The notes beneath the pieces were generated by a model. The model had not been told where the DNA came from and did not search any database. It saw only the letters and a program-made list of their open reading frames with translations. This document shows, piece by piece, positions 24,743 through 32,608 of a stretch of 64,000 nucleotides of DNA; the first letter of the stretch is position 1, and each line of letters begins with the position of its first letter. This stretch comes from Mycobacterium vicinigordonae (lineage in GTDB: Bacteria > Actinomycetota > Actinomycetes > Mycobacteriales > Mycobacteriaceae). A program made the position numbers and the translations under genes. The DNA is taken from positions 1,054,001-1,118,000 of the forward strand of contig NZ_CP059165.1 of NCBI RefSeq assembly GCF_013466425.1, written 5' to 3'.

Positions 24743-26488
24743 ATGGTCGATGACGGAGCTCACTTCGACTTCATCATCGTTGGCGGCGGTACCGCGGGTT
24801 GCGTAGTCGCTGGCCGGCTGGCCGAGAACCCCAATGTCCGAATACTGGTTGTGGAGGCCGGTGCGGGCAACCCCTGGGACATCGAGATGGTCACCACGCC
24901 GTCGTTGGCGATGGAGATTCGCGGCACCGAGAGCGACTGGGCGTACAAGAGCACGTTCGTCAAGCGAGAAGATTGGTCGCGCGTTGATTGGCCCAACACT
25001 CGTGGCAAGGTCCTGGGCGGCAGTTCGGCGGGCAACTACTTCAGCTGGATCCCGGGTTGTAAGCCGACTTTCGATCGATGGGCCGAATACGGTGGCCAGG
25101 AATGGAGTTGGGAGCCGCTCGTTCCATACCTCCGCAAGAGCGCTACCTATCACGGGGACCCCAAGGACGCGAAACGTTATCCGGCCGAGCTCGAGAAGAT
25201 CGGTGCTGGCGGCCCGATCCCCATTTCGCACGCCGACATCCCCGAGTTGCAGAGCTTTCGCGACGCCCTCACCAGAGCCTGGACGTCGCGGGGCTTGCCT
25301 GTTACCGAAAACATCTACGACGGTGAAATGAATGGACTCACGCATTCGATCAACAGCATCTATGACGGCCAGCGCTCCGGCGCCTACCTTTTCGTCAAGG
25401 ACAAGCCCAACGTCACGATCATGGCCGGAGTGCGTTCGAAGCGTCTGATCATCGGTTACGCCGATCGCACATGCAAGGGCGTGACAGTCATTGACGGCGC
25501 CGGTTACGAGCGCAGCTACTACGCAAGACGTGAGGTCATCCTCTCCCAGGGTGTGTTCGAGAGCCCCAAGCTACTGATGCTCAGCGGTGTCGGCCCGGCC
25601 CGCGAGTTGACGAAGTACGGTATCGACACCATCGTGGATTCGCGCCACGTGGGCCAGCACTTGCTCGACCATCCCGGTGTCCCATTCGTGATGCGAATCA
25701 AGGACGGGTTCGGCATGGACGGGACCTTGCTGCGTGAGGGCCCCAAGCACGACGCGGCTGTTGCCGCCTACCAGAAGGATCGATCCGGTCCCGTGGGCTC
25801 GGGACTGCTGGAGATGATCGGCTTCCCGCGCATCGACGAATACCTGGAACAAGACCCCATCTACCGCGAGGCCAAAGCCGCGAACGGCGGCGTCGACCCC
25901 TTCTCGCCAGAGGGGCAGCCGCACTTCGAACTAGACTTCGTGCCGATGTTCGGCAGCGCATTCCAGTGGCATTACCCCACGCCGGCGGAAGGCGATCACC
26001 TGACCGTGATGGTCGATCTGGTGCGCCCCACCTATGAAGGCGGCGAGGTGACGCTCAACAGCGCTGACCCGCTTGAGCAGCCCGACATCAATCTGAACTA
26101 TCTATCCAACGAACTCGACATCATCGCCCTGCGTGAGGGAATCAGGTTCAGCTACGACATCCTCACCAAGGGTGACGGCTTCAAGGACCTCGTCGTGAGC
26201 CAGTACCCCTGGGACATGCCGCTGGACTGCGACGAGTTGATGACGACGTCCATTCAGGACCGCGTCCAAACGTCGTTTCACCCGTGCGGCACCAACCGGC
26301 TGTCCAAGAACATCGACCAGGGCGTCGTTGACCCGGCGCTCAAGGTCCACGGGATCGCTAACCTGCGGGTCGTGGACGCCTCTGTAATTCCGGTCATTCC
26401 GGACTGCCGTATCCAGAACTCCGTCTACATGATCGGGGAGAAGGGCGCGGACAAGATCAAGGACGAACATAAGGATCTGTACAAGTAA
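24743..26488 (+). CDS. GMC flavoprotein oxidase, candidate formate oxidase
   Basis: A 581-residue FAD oxidase. FAD motif GGGTAG (14-19) and Glu38; GMC signature 1 in NTRGKVLGGSSAGNYF and signature 2 in REVILSQGVFESPKLLMLSG. The catalytic His513 is in SFHPCGTNRLSK. Where most GMC enzymes have Asn or His, this has Arg556 (IPDCRIQNSVY), 43 residues after the His: the same pair and spacing as His511/Arg554 of Aspergillus oryzae formate oxidase, whose overall pattern, including the end EHKDLY, it also follows. That enzyme makes CO2 and H2O2 from formate and O2 with 8-formyl-FAD. RBS AGGAGG precedes the ATG. No signal peptide, so cytoplasmic. Neighbouring formate dehydrogenase and catalase fit. Other alcohol substrates remain possible. 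Confidence 0.88.
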   Translation: MVDDGAHFDFIIVGGGTAGCVVAGRLAENPNVRILVVEAGAGNPWDIEMVTTPSLAMEIRGTESDWAYKSTFVKREDWSRVDWPNTRGKVLGGSSAGNYFSWIPGCKPTFDRWAEYGGQEWSWEPLVPYLRKSATYHGDPKDAKRYPAELEKIGAGGPIPISHADIPELQSFRDALTRAWTSRGLPVTENIYDGEMNGLTHSINSIYDGQRSGAYLFVKDKPNVTIMAGVRSKRLIIGYADRTCKGVTVIDGAGYERSYYARREVILSQGVFESPKLLMLSGVGPARELTKYGIDTIVDSRHVGQHLLDHPGVPFVMRIKDGFGMDGTLLREGPKHDAAVAAYQKDRSGPVGSGLLEMIGFPRIDEYLEQDPIYREAKAANGGVDPFSPEGQPHFELDFVPMFGSAFQWHYPTPAEGDHLTVMVDLVRPTYEGGEVTLNSADPLEQPDINLNYLSNELDIIALREGIRFSYDILTKGDGFKDLVVSQYPWDMPLDCDELMTTSIQDRVQTSFHPCGTNRLSKNIDQGVVDPALKVHGIANLRVVDASVIPVIPDCRIQNSVYMIGEKGADKIKDEHKDLYK

Positions 26489-26561
26489 CCAGCGCAGCCA
26501 CGGATGCCGGGCCACGGACGCTCGTTCGGAGCGTCGTGGTCCGGCATCCGTCGCGTGGGCC

Positions 26562-27785
26562 TCAGCCGAACTCGATCGGCAGACTGAGCGGCCCGCTCAG
26601 GCTCACCATCGGCTTCCACGGTGCCGGTCCGGCAATCCGCGGATTGCGGATCCGCTGCGTCAATACGGTCAGCGCCTCGGCGAGTTCGCGGCGAGCCAGG
26701 TTGGCGCCCAGGCAGTAATGGATGCCACCACCGAAAGTGAGGATCGCCGGAGCGCCAGTGCGGGTGATATCGACGCATTCCGGCTCGTCATATACCGCCG
26801 GATCCCGATTGGCCGCAGCGGTATTGACCAAGATCATGGTGCCTGCCGGGAACAGGTAGCCGCCGATCTCGGCGTCCTCGGTCACCAGCCGAAGGGTTCC
26901 GCAGGCGATCGGGGAATGGCGCATCGTTTCCTCGACCGCGTGCATTGCCAATTCGGGTCGCTCCTTGAGCAGTTCCCATTGCTCCGGGTGCGTGCACAGA
27001 ACTTGGACCGAGGCAGCCAGCTGATTGCGGGTGGTGTCGGTACCTGCCAGCAACAGGCCTCCGGCGAGCATGCGCAACTCGACCGCGTTGAGGCGATCAC
27101 CGTCGTCGGCGCGGATCAGATCGGAAAGCAGGTCGTCGGTGAGGTTGTGCCGGCGCCACGTCACCATTTCGTCGACGTAGTCGTCCAGTTCCGCCCACGC
27201 GCGCATGAGGGTGGGCTCGATTTCCCTGACGCCGGAGATGAAGCTGAAGGCCTTGAAGATCTCGTCAGCCCACTCCGAAAACTGTTGCCAGTCCTTGCGG
27301 GGGGCGCCCAGCAGGGCGCAAATGATGGGGACCGGGTAGGGCCGCGCGAGGTCGGTGACCACTTCGCAGCTTCCTGCGTCGACGACTTGGTCGACCAACT
27401 CGTTCATCATCGCGACCATGGTGTCGTGCAGACGCAGGGTTGCGCGCGGCGTGAACGCTTTTGAGGTCAGGCTGCGTAGCCGGTGGTGGGCATCGCCTTC
27501 CAAGCACAGCAGGCTGCCCATCACCTTGTCCCATAGTGGCCCGGACGTAATGCCCTGGAAGACGAGATTCAGGCCGGGCGGGATCTGAAATCGGGCATCG
27601 CGCAGCACGGACCGAGCCAGGTGGTGCGAGAGAATCTCGGGCCCGAACGGCCCCAGCGCGATCGGCGCAGACTGTTGTGCCACCTGGATGCGCGGATAGA
27701 TGTCAGTGGGAACCTCGGCCGCGTCGTAGCTCAGGGCCGGCAGTTCCGCATCGAAAACGCTTGTGGCAGCTGCACCCACGGTCAT
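26562..27785 (-). CDS. Cytochrome P450
   Basis: A 407-residue soluble bacterial P450. The I-helix oxygen-binding motif is LLAGTDTTRNQ, the K-helix ExxR is VEETMRHSP, and the haem thiolate lies in FGGGIHYCLGANLARREL. It hydroxylates an organic substrate using electrons from a ferredoxin that is not encoded nearby. I cannot assign a CYP family. It is convergent with the candidate formate oxidase (about 70-base gap) and divergent from the igr-like operon across 405 bases, so it may be regulated with that operon and act on the same substrate. Confidence 0.93.
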   Translation of the reverse strand: MTVGAAATSVFDAELPALSYDAAEVPTDIYPRIQVAQQSAPIALGPFGPEILSHHLARSVLRDARFQIPPGLNLVFQGITSGPLWDKVMGSLLCLEGDAHHRLRSLTSKAFTPRATLRLHDTMVAMMNELVDQVVDAGSCEVVTDLARPYPVPIICALLGAPRKDWQQFSEWADEIFKAFSFISGVREIEPTLMRAWAELDDYVDEMVTWRRHNLTDDLLSDLIRADDGDRLNAVELRMLAGGLLLAGTDTTRNQLAASVQVLCTHPEQWELLKERPELAMHAVEETMRHSPIACGTLRLVTEDAEIGGYLFPAGTMILVNTAAANRDPAVYDEPECVDITRTGAPAILTFGGGIHYCLGANLARRELAEALTVLTQRIRNPRIAGPAPWKPMVSLSGPLSLPIEFG

Positions 27786-28190
27786 TGCGGTCTCCTCGGT
27801 GACGGGCTACACGGCGACTTGTTCGAGTCGATCGGACGGCTGGACGTCAACGGGTCGGGGTCGTGCCACGATTAATCTCAACTGCTTCACCTACTCAGCT
27901 GATCGGCGGCGCGCTCCGTAGTGGTCAGGGACACCGCGGACAACTCTTAGCTAATGTATGGCCATCGCCGGTGGGATGTCAACGGACTCGGCGGGTGGAA
28001 GGCTACTTGGCGCTATTCTCATGCATCGGCCGGGCCAGCGCCATACTAAGCTGCAAAAACGTATGGCCGAAAGCATTCCGTGCGGTCGCGGTGTTGCCGA
28101 CGTTGGCTGGGATACCGGGCTATGGCACGGGCCCGGGTCGGCGCCCGGCGCTAGTGTCCCGATCGGCGCCGCACCGCTAGTGTCCCTAGG
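27786..28190. other. 405-base divergent promoter region
   Basis: No gene is supported; an open minus-strand frame here is a shadow of the acyl-CoA dehydrogenase. It lies between the P450 and the igr-like operon. A 12-base element, GGAyGTCAACGG, occurs at 27842-27853 and 27974-27985. The 12-base CGCTAGTGTCCC occurs twice next to the operon start (listed separately). I looked for a full KstR or KstR2 site and saw none. Confidence 0.45.
28149..28186. repeat. Perfect 12-base direct repeat before the operon start
   Basis: CGCTAGTGTCCC occurs at 28149-28160 and 28175-28186, 26 bases apart start to start, and the second copy ends 4 bases before the GTG at 28191. This could be a pair of regulator sites covering the translation start region, or part of the leader. 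Confidence 0.4.
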
Positions 28191-29369
28191 GTGGACTTCG
28201 AGCTCGATGACGAGCAGCGAGCCTGGCTGGCTGAGGTGAGGCAGTTCCTCGCAGACAATGTCACTCCCGCGTTGCGCGCCGAGCTGGCCGAGCACGACCT
28301 CGAGTTTCAGGGCGGTGAACTCTCGGCATTCCGCCGCAAGATCGGCGAACGCGGCTGGTTCGGGCTGAACTGGCCCCGCGAGTACGGCGGCCTCGGGTTG
28401 ACGGCCACCCACCAGCACCTGCTGATGAGTGAGTTCGAGTACGCCGGGGTGCCCGGACCGGATCTGACCGTCACTTCGGTGGCCCCGATGATCATGCGGC
28501 ACGGCACCGAGCGGAACAAGCAGGACTTCCTGCCGGGTATCGCCAGGGGCGAAATCATCTGTGCAGTCGGCTATTCCGAGCCGAATGCCGGCACCGACCT
28601 GGCCAGCCTGAAGACGCGCGCTGTCCGGGACGGCGACGACTGGCTGATTACCGGATCCAAGATCTGGAATAGCGGGGCGCAGCGCTGCACGCACGAATGG
28701 CTGTGCGTGCGCACCGATCCTGACGCGCCGCGGCACCGCGGGATCTCAGTAATCATGGTCCCCATCGACACGCCAGGCATCGAAATCCATCCGCTGTACG
28801 CGTGGTCGGGCTACCGCACCAACGAGACATTCTTCTGCGACGTGCGCGTGCCGGCCACCAATCTGATCGGCGAGGCCAACCGTGGCTGGACCTACATCAC
28901 CGGCGCGCTGGACCTGGAGCGTGGTGCGCTGACCAACGCCGGCGATTTGCGACGCGCCCTCGACGATTTGCTGGCATTGGCGTCCCAACCGCGACGCGAC
29001 GGATCGGTCCCCGCTCGCGACCCCGCGCTCCGTCAGCGGCTCGCCCAGGCTGAGGCCGACGTGGAAGCGGCCAAGCTGATGGGCTACGAAGCGGCCTCGC
29101 TGCTCGACTCCGGACGGATTCCCACCGTCGAGGTCAGTGTCGAGAAGATCTTCACCAGCGAATTACGCCAGCGCATTGCGGATCTGGCGATCGACCTGCT
29201 CGGGCCCGACGGACTATTGGCGCATCGTAGCGCCGGCGCTCCCGCGGGTGGCTTCTTCGAGCGGCTGTACCGGGTTTCGCCGCTGATGCGGTTCGGCGGC
29301 GGCACCAACGAGGTGTTACGGGACGTGATCGCCCAGCGCGGTCGCGGGATGCCCTCCTACGGCCGGTGA
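28191..29369 (+). CDS. Acyl-CoA dehydrogenase (FadE29/ChsE-like subunit)
   Basis: A 392-residue FAD-dependent acyl-CoA dehydrogenase. Typical motifs: GWFGLNWPREYGGLGLT, VGYSEPNAGTDLASLKTRA and, at the end, SPLMRFGGGTNEVLRDVIAQRG. Together with the next gene, which begins 5 bases after its stop, it resembles the paired FadE28/FadE29-type dehydrogenases of steroid catabolism that form alpha2beta2 complexes with one FAD site per pair. It would introduce a 2,3-double bond into a side-chain acyl-CoA. The start is a GTG at 28191. It is the first gene of a seven-gene operon; most joints overlap or lie within 4 bases. Confidence 0.9.
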   Translation: MDFELDDEQRAWLAEVRQFLADNVTPALRAELAEHDLEFQGGELSAFRRKIGERGWFGLNWPREYGGLGLTATHQHLLMSEFEYAGVPGPDLTVTSVAPMIMRHGTERNKQDFLPGIARGEIICAVGYSEPNAGTDLASLKTRAVRDGDDWLITGSKIWNSGAQRCTHEWLCVRTDPDAPRHRGISVIMVPIDTPGIEIHPLYAWSGYRTNETFFCDVRVPATNLIGEANRGWTYITGALDLERGALTNAGDLRRALDDLLALASQPRRDGSVPARDPALRQRLAQAEADVEAAKLMGYEAASLLDSGRIPTVEVSVEKIFTSELRQRIADLAIDLLGPDGLLAHRSAGAPAGGFFERLYRVSPLMRFGGGTNEVLRDVIAQRGRGMPSYGR

Positions 29370-29373
29370 TCGC

Positions 29374-30489
29374 ATGCGACTGATTCCCGATCAAGATGCG
29401 CAGGATCTGGCCACCATGTGCCGCAGCGTGTTCAGCGCCGATTGTCCGACGACGTTGGCGCGTGCACTGCACAGTTCCGACGGTGACCGCATCACCGCGG
29501 AACTGTGGAAATCGCTTGCCGAAGCGGGCGTACTCGGCCTGCCGATCGAGGAACGCTTCGGTGGTTCGGGCGGGACATTGGCCGACCTCGGCGTCTGCTA
29601 CGTCGAAGCTGGGCGTGCGTTGTGCCCCTTGGTTTTCCACACTACGACGCTTGCTGCGCTGGCCATCGAATGGTTGGGCGGCCCGGCGGCGCGCGAGTCC
29701 TGGCTACCGGCACTGGCGTCGGGACGTGTGCGCGGGACCACCGCGCTGTGCAACCCACGCGACGCCGCCGACCTGGCGCCGCGGTTGCGCGCGCGTGCGG
29801 ACGGCAACGGACGCTGGATATTGACCGGTCGCCTAGACTTCACCGCCGATGCCGACCTGGCCGATCTGATCGTCGTCAGCGCTGATACCGGCTCAGCGGT
29901 ACTGGGTTTCGTGATCGACACCGCCGACCTTCACGTGGAACCTCTCGCGATGATGGGCGGGCATCGGGCGTTCACGGTGGAATTCGACGAGCTGCTCGTC
30001 AACGACCACCTTCGGATCCTGGGGCAGCTGGCTGATCCTGATCTGCGCCGGGTGGCCAACGCAGCCGTTGCCCTGTTCTGCCTTGACCTGGTGGGCGTAG
30101 CCGAGGCGGTGCTGCAACGCACTGTCGATCACACTCGGATGCGTGAACAGTTCGGCCGTCCAATCGCCTCATTCCAGGCCGCCCAACATCTGGTGGCGGA
30201 CATGCATATCGCTTTGGCATCGGCGCGGTTAGCTGCCCACTCCGCGGTGTTCTGGATCGGTCGCGGCCACACCGCAACCCGCGAGACCGCAATCGCCAAA
30301 ATGCATGCGTGCCGGGTCAAGCAGATCACCCTGGACGCCCACCAGTTGCACGGCGGCATGGGCTATGTCGTGGACACCGACCTACACCTGTTCTCCGAAC
30401 GCGCACGCGTACTCGCCACCCTCGGGGGTGGTGCCGACGACGCCGCGAGATGGCTTGACGGTGAGATGAATTGGGAGGAACGAGGTTGA
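29374..30489 (+). CDS. Acyl-CoA dehydrogenase (FadE28-like partner subunit)
   Basis: A 371-residue acyl-CoA dehydrogenase with the usual helical N-domain (LWKSLAEAGVLGLPIEERFGGSGG), a divergent middle domain (TTALCNPRDAADLAPRLRARADGNGRWILTG lacks the normal FAD-side motif) and a C-domain with RMREQFGRPIASFQAAQHLVADM and HQLHGGMGYVVDTDLHLF. The weak middle motifs are typical of one partner in heteromeric steroid dehydrogenases. Four bases separate it from the upstream partner; its stop overlaps the TTG start of the next gene. Confidence 0.88.
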   Translation: MRLIPDQDAQDLATMCRSVFSADCPTTLARALHSSDGDRITAELWKSLAEAGVLGLPIEERFGGSGGTLADLGVCYVEAGRALCPLVFHTTTLAALAIEWLGGPAARESWLPALASGRVRGTTALCNPRDAADLAPRLRARADGNGRWILTGRLDFTADADLADLIVVSADTGSAVLGFVIDTADLHVEPLAMMGGHRAFTVEFDELLVNDHLRILGQLADPDLRRVANAAVALFCLDLVGVAEAVLQRTVDHTRMREQFGRPIASFQAAQHLVADMHIALASARLAAHSAVFWIGRGHTATRETAIAKMHACRVKQITLDAHQLHGGMGYVVDTDLHLFSERARVLATLGGGADDAARWLDGEMNWEERG

Positions 30490-30986
30490 GTCAGAGCCTT
30501 ATCGATCCGGACTCGATGGCGCGTGTCGGCAGCGTGGTGGCCACCGCTGTCGGCGAGGTGAGCCGGCGGGATTGGCAGCGGTGGGCCGCCGCGGTCGGCG
30601 ACCACAACCCGCTGTGGTTCGAACCCGACTACGCCCACGCGCACGGATACCGCGACATCATCTGTCCGCCATTGTTCCTGCAGTACGCCATCCTCGGCGT
30701 GACGAGACTTGACGAACTGCGGTCCGACGGATCGTCCGGCGCCACGACCGGCAGCTTGTCGTTCCCACGCGCCCCGCGGCGAATGGCGGGTGGGGAAAGC
30801 ACCACCTTCCACGGTCCGGCCTATCACCACGACCAGGTGAAACTGGTACGAACGATCGAGTCGATCGTCGAAAAGCGCGGCAAATCAGGGCAATTCGTGG
30901 TGGTCACCTGGCATGCCGAATACCGCAACCAACACGCCGAGCTGCTGGCCGAAGCTACGACGTCGATGATTGCCAGGCCCGCATGA
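30486..30986 (+). CDS. MaoC-like hot-dog protein, non-catalytic-type (FAS1-like dehydratase) subunit
   Basis: A 166-residue single hot-dog protein. The stretch AVGDHNPLWFEPDYAHAHGYRDIICPP is the substrate-lid region of the FAS1-like dehydratase half of two-part hydratases; the catalytic His of MaoC enzymes is replaced by Trp here (NPLW), as in HadA-type partners. The TTG start at 30486 follows GAGG and overlaps the previous stop; no better start exists in frame except an ATG 15 bases earlier. The next gene supplies the catalytic half (ATGA overlap), so the two should form a heteromeric enoyl-CoA hydratase, like ChsH1-ChsH2 of cholesterol side-chain breakdown. Confidence 0.85.
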   Translation: MSQSLIDPDSMARVGSVVATAVGEVSRRDWQRWAAAVGDHNPLWFEPDYAHAHGYRDIICPPLFLQYAILGVTRLDELRSDGSSGATTGSLSFPRAPRRMAGGESTTFHGPAYHHDQVKLVRTIESIVEKRGKSGQFVVVTWHAEYRNQHAELLAEATTSMIARPA

Positions 30987-31408
30987 CCGATCAGATCCAC
31001 TATGAAGACATCGAAACCGGCTCTGAAATAACGTCATTGACCGTTACGGTGACCGAGACGCAAATGTTCCTCTTCAGCGCCGCAACCTACAACGGGCACC
31101 GCATCCACTACGACAAAGTATGGGCACGCGACGTTGAAGGCTACGACAACGTCCTGGTCCAGGGGCCGCTGCAGGCAGCACTGCTGTCGCGGGCGCTGAC
31201 CGACTGGATCGGCGGCGACGGCAGACTGGTCCGCTTCTCGGTGCAGAACCGCGCCATCGCCTATCCGGGTCAGGAGTTGACCTTCGGTGGTGTCGTGACC
31301 GGCAAGGCGGCCGGTCTGGTAGACCTGGACATCTACTGTCGGCGCGGCGAGGACGTGCTGATGCCCGGCACGGCCACGGTCGCACTGCCGCAGCGGGCCG
31401 AGCGATGA
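30983..31408 (+). CDS. MaoC-like enoyl-CoA hydratase, catalytic-type subunit
   Basis: A 141-residue hot-dog protein with the motif ATYNGHRIHYDKVWARDVEGYDNVLVQGPLQAALL. The His in RIHYD is the catalytic base; the place of the usual MaoC Asp holds Asn, which is the normal form in the HRIHYD group (C-terminal half of mesaconyl-C4-CoA hydratase-like proteins). It overlaps the previous gene by 4 bases and the thiolase by 4. It should add water to an enoyl-CoA made by the paired dehydrogenases. Confidence 0.87.
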   Translation: MTDQIHYEDIETGSEITSLTVTVTETQMFLFSAATYNGHRIHYDKVWARDVEGYDNVLVQGPLQAALLSRALTDWIGGDGRLVRFSVQNRAIAYPGQELTFGGVVTGKAAGLVDLDIYCRRGEDVLMPGTATVALPQRAER

Positions 31409-32607
31409 GCGGGTTGCGTGGCGAAGCGGCCATCGTCGGGATCGCGGAACTGCCCGCCGAGCGCCGTCAGAGTCGGCCACCGTCGTTCACCCTGGATCAA
31501 TACGCCCTGCTGGCCAAGATGGTGATCGAGGATGCCGGTGTCGATCCCGCAGTGGTAAACGGGCTCTCGTGCCATGGCCTCGCGGAGTCGGACATGTTCG
31601 CGCCCGCCACCCTGTCGGAGTATCTGGGGATTCCACTGGACTTCGGCGATCGAGTCGATCTGGGTGGCGCCACCGCCGCCGGCATGGTTTGGCGAGCGGC
31701 CGCGGCAGTGGAACTGGGAGTGTGTGACGCGGTGCTAGTGGTGGTGCCCGGGTCGTTGGAGATTCCTGGCTCCGAGCAGCGGCCGGGCCGGACATTGGGC
31801 TGGTACGGTGCGTCGAGCAACAACTATGGTTCACCGCAGGCCGAATTTGAGATCCCGTACGGCAACGTCGGTCAGAACGCTCCCTACGCCCAGATCGCCC
31901 AGCGGTACAGGGCCGAATACGGTTATGATGCAGCTGCTTTGGCGCTCATCGCGGTACATCAGCGCACCAACGCCGGTGCCCACCCCGGCGCGGTGTTCCA
32001 CGGCAAGCCCCTCACCGTCGAGGACGTGCTGAGCAGTCCGGTGATCGCCGATCCGATCCACATGCTGGAGACCGTGATGCGGGTGCAGGGCGGGGCCGGG
32101 GTGCTGGTCGCCAACGCCGACGTGGCACGCCGCGGTCGGCACCGGCCGGTCTGGATCAAGGGCTTCGGCGAGCACATTCGCTTCAAAACGCCAACGTATG
32201 CCGACGACCTCCTGCATACCCCGATCGCACGCGCCGCCGAAAAGGCTTTCGCAATGGCCGAACTGGATCGTGCCGATATCGATGTCGCCTCAATCTACGA
32301 CTGCTACACCATCACAGTGCTGATGACCCTGGAGGACGCGGGGTTCTGCGACAAGGGCAGCGGGATGAGCTGGCTGACCGAACACGATCTGACCTTCCGG
32401 GGTGATTTCCCGGTCAATACCGCCGGCGGCCAGTTGTCATTCGGACAGGCCGGCATGGCGGGCGGCATGCACCACGTAGTCGACGGCGCACGTCAGCTGA
32501 TGGGCCGGTCCGGGGTCGCGCAGGTGCCCGACTGCAACACCGCATTCGTGACGGGCAACGGCGGCATCATGAGCGAGCAGGTCGCCCTCGTGCTGGGAGG
32601 CGACTGA
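31405..32607 (+). CDS. Ltp-type thiolase-fold protein (likely side-chain aldolase or thiolase)
   Basis: A 400-residue thiolase-superfamily protein of the lipid-transfer-protein (SCP2-thiolase/Ltp) group: AAIVGIAELP, RVDLGGATAAGMVWRAAAAVELGVCDAVLVV, DVASIYDCYTITVLMTLEDAGFC and AGGQLSFGQAGMAGGMHHVVDGARQL. The usual nucleophile Cys is missing (GGATAAG at that place), as in Ltp2, the retro-aldolase that removes the last side-chain carbons of cholesterol with help from a DUF35 domain. A DUF35 gene follows two bases later, supporting the same partnership. The substrate is probably a beta-hydroxyacyl-CoA, by inference. Confidence 0.88.
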   Translation: MSGLRGEAAIVGIAELPAERRQSRPPSFTLDQYALLAKMVIEDAGVDPAVVNGLSCHGLAESDMFAPATLSEYLGIPLDFGDRVDLGGATAAGMVWRAAAAVELGVCDAVLVVVPGSLEIPGSEQRPGRTLGWYGASSNNYGSPQAEFEIPYGNVGQNAPYAQIAQRYRAEYGYDAAALALIAVHQRTNAGAHPGAVFHGKPLTVEDVLSSPVIADPIHMLETVMRVQGGAGVLVANADVARRGRHRPVWIKGFGEHIRFKTPTYADDLLHTPIARAAEKAFAMAELDRADIDVASIYDCYTITVLMTLEDAGFCDKGSGMSWLTEHDLTFRGDFPVNTAGGQLSFGQAGMAGGMHHVVDGARQLMGRSGVAQVPDCNTAFVTGNGGIMSEQVALVLGGD

Positions 32608-32608
32608 C

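Noticed and set aside
24458..25345. 295-codon minus-strand frame before and over the GMC oxidase
   Set aside because: Antisense to the conserved FAD domain; no family pattern.
24743..26488. Calling the GMC protein a yeast-type methanol (alcohol) oxidase
   Set aside because: Alcohol oxidases have Asn at the second catalytic site and are about 660 residues; this protein has Arg there and 581 residues, which fits formate oxidase better.
27951..28736. 261-codon minus-strand frame over the operon promoter and first acyl-CoA dehydrogenase
   Set aside because: Mostly antisense to the dehydrogenase; no ribosome-binding site or motif.
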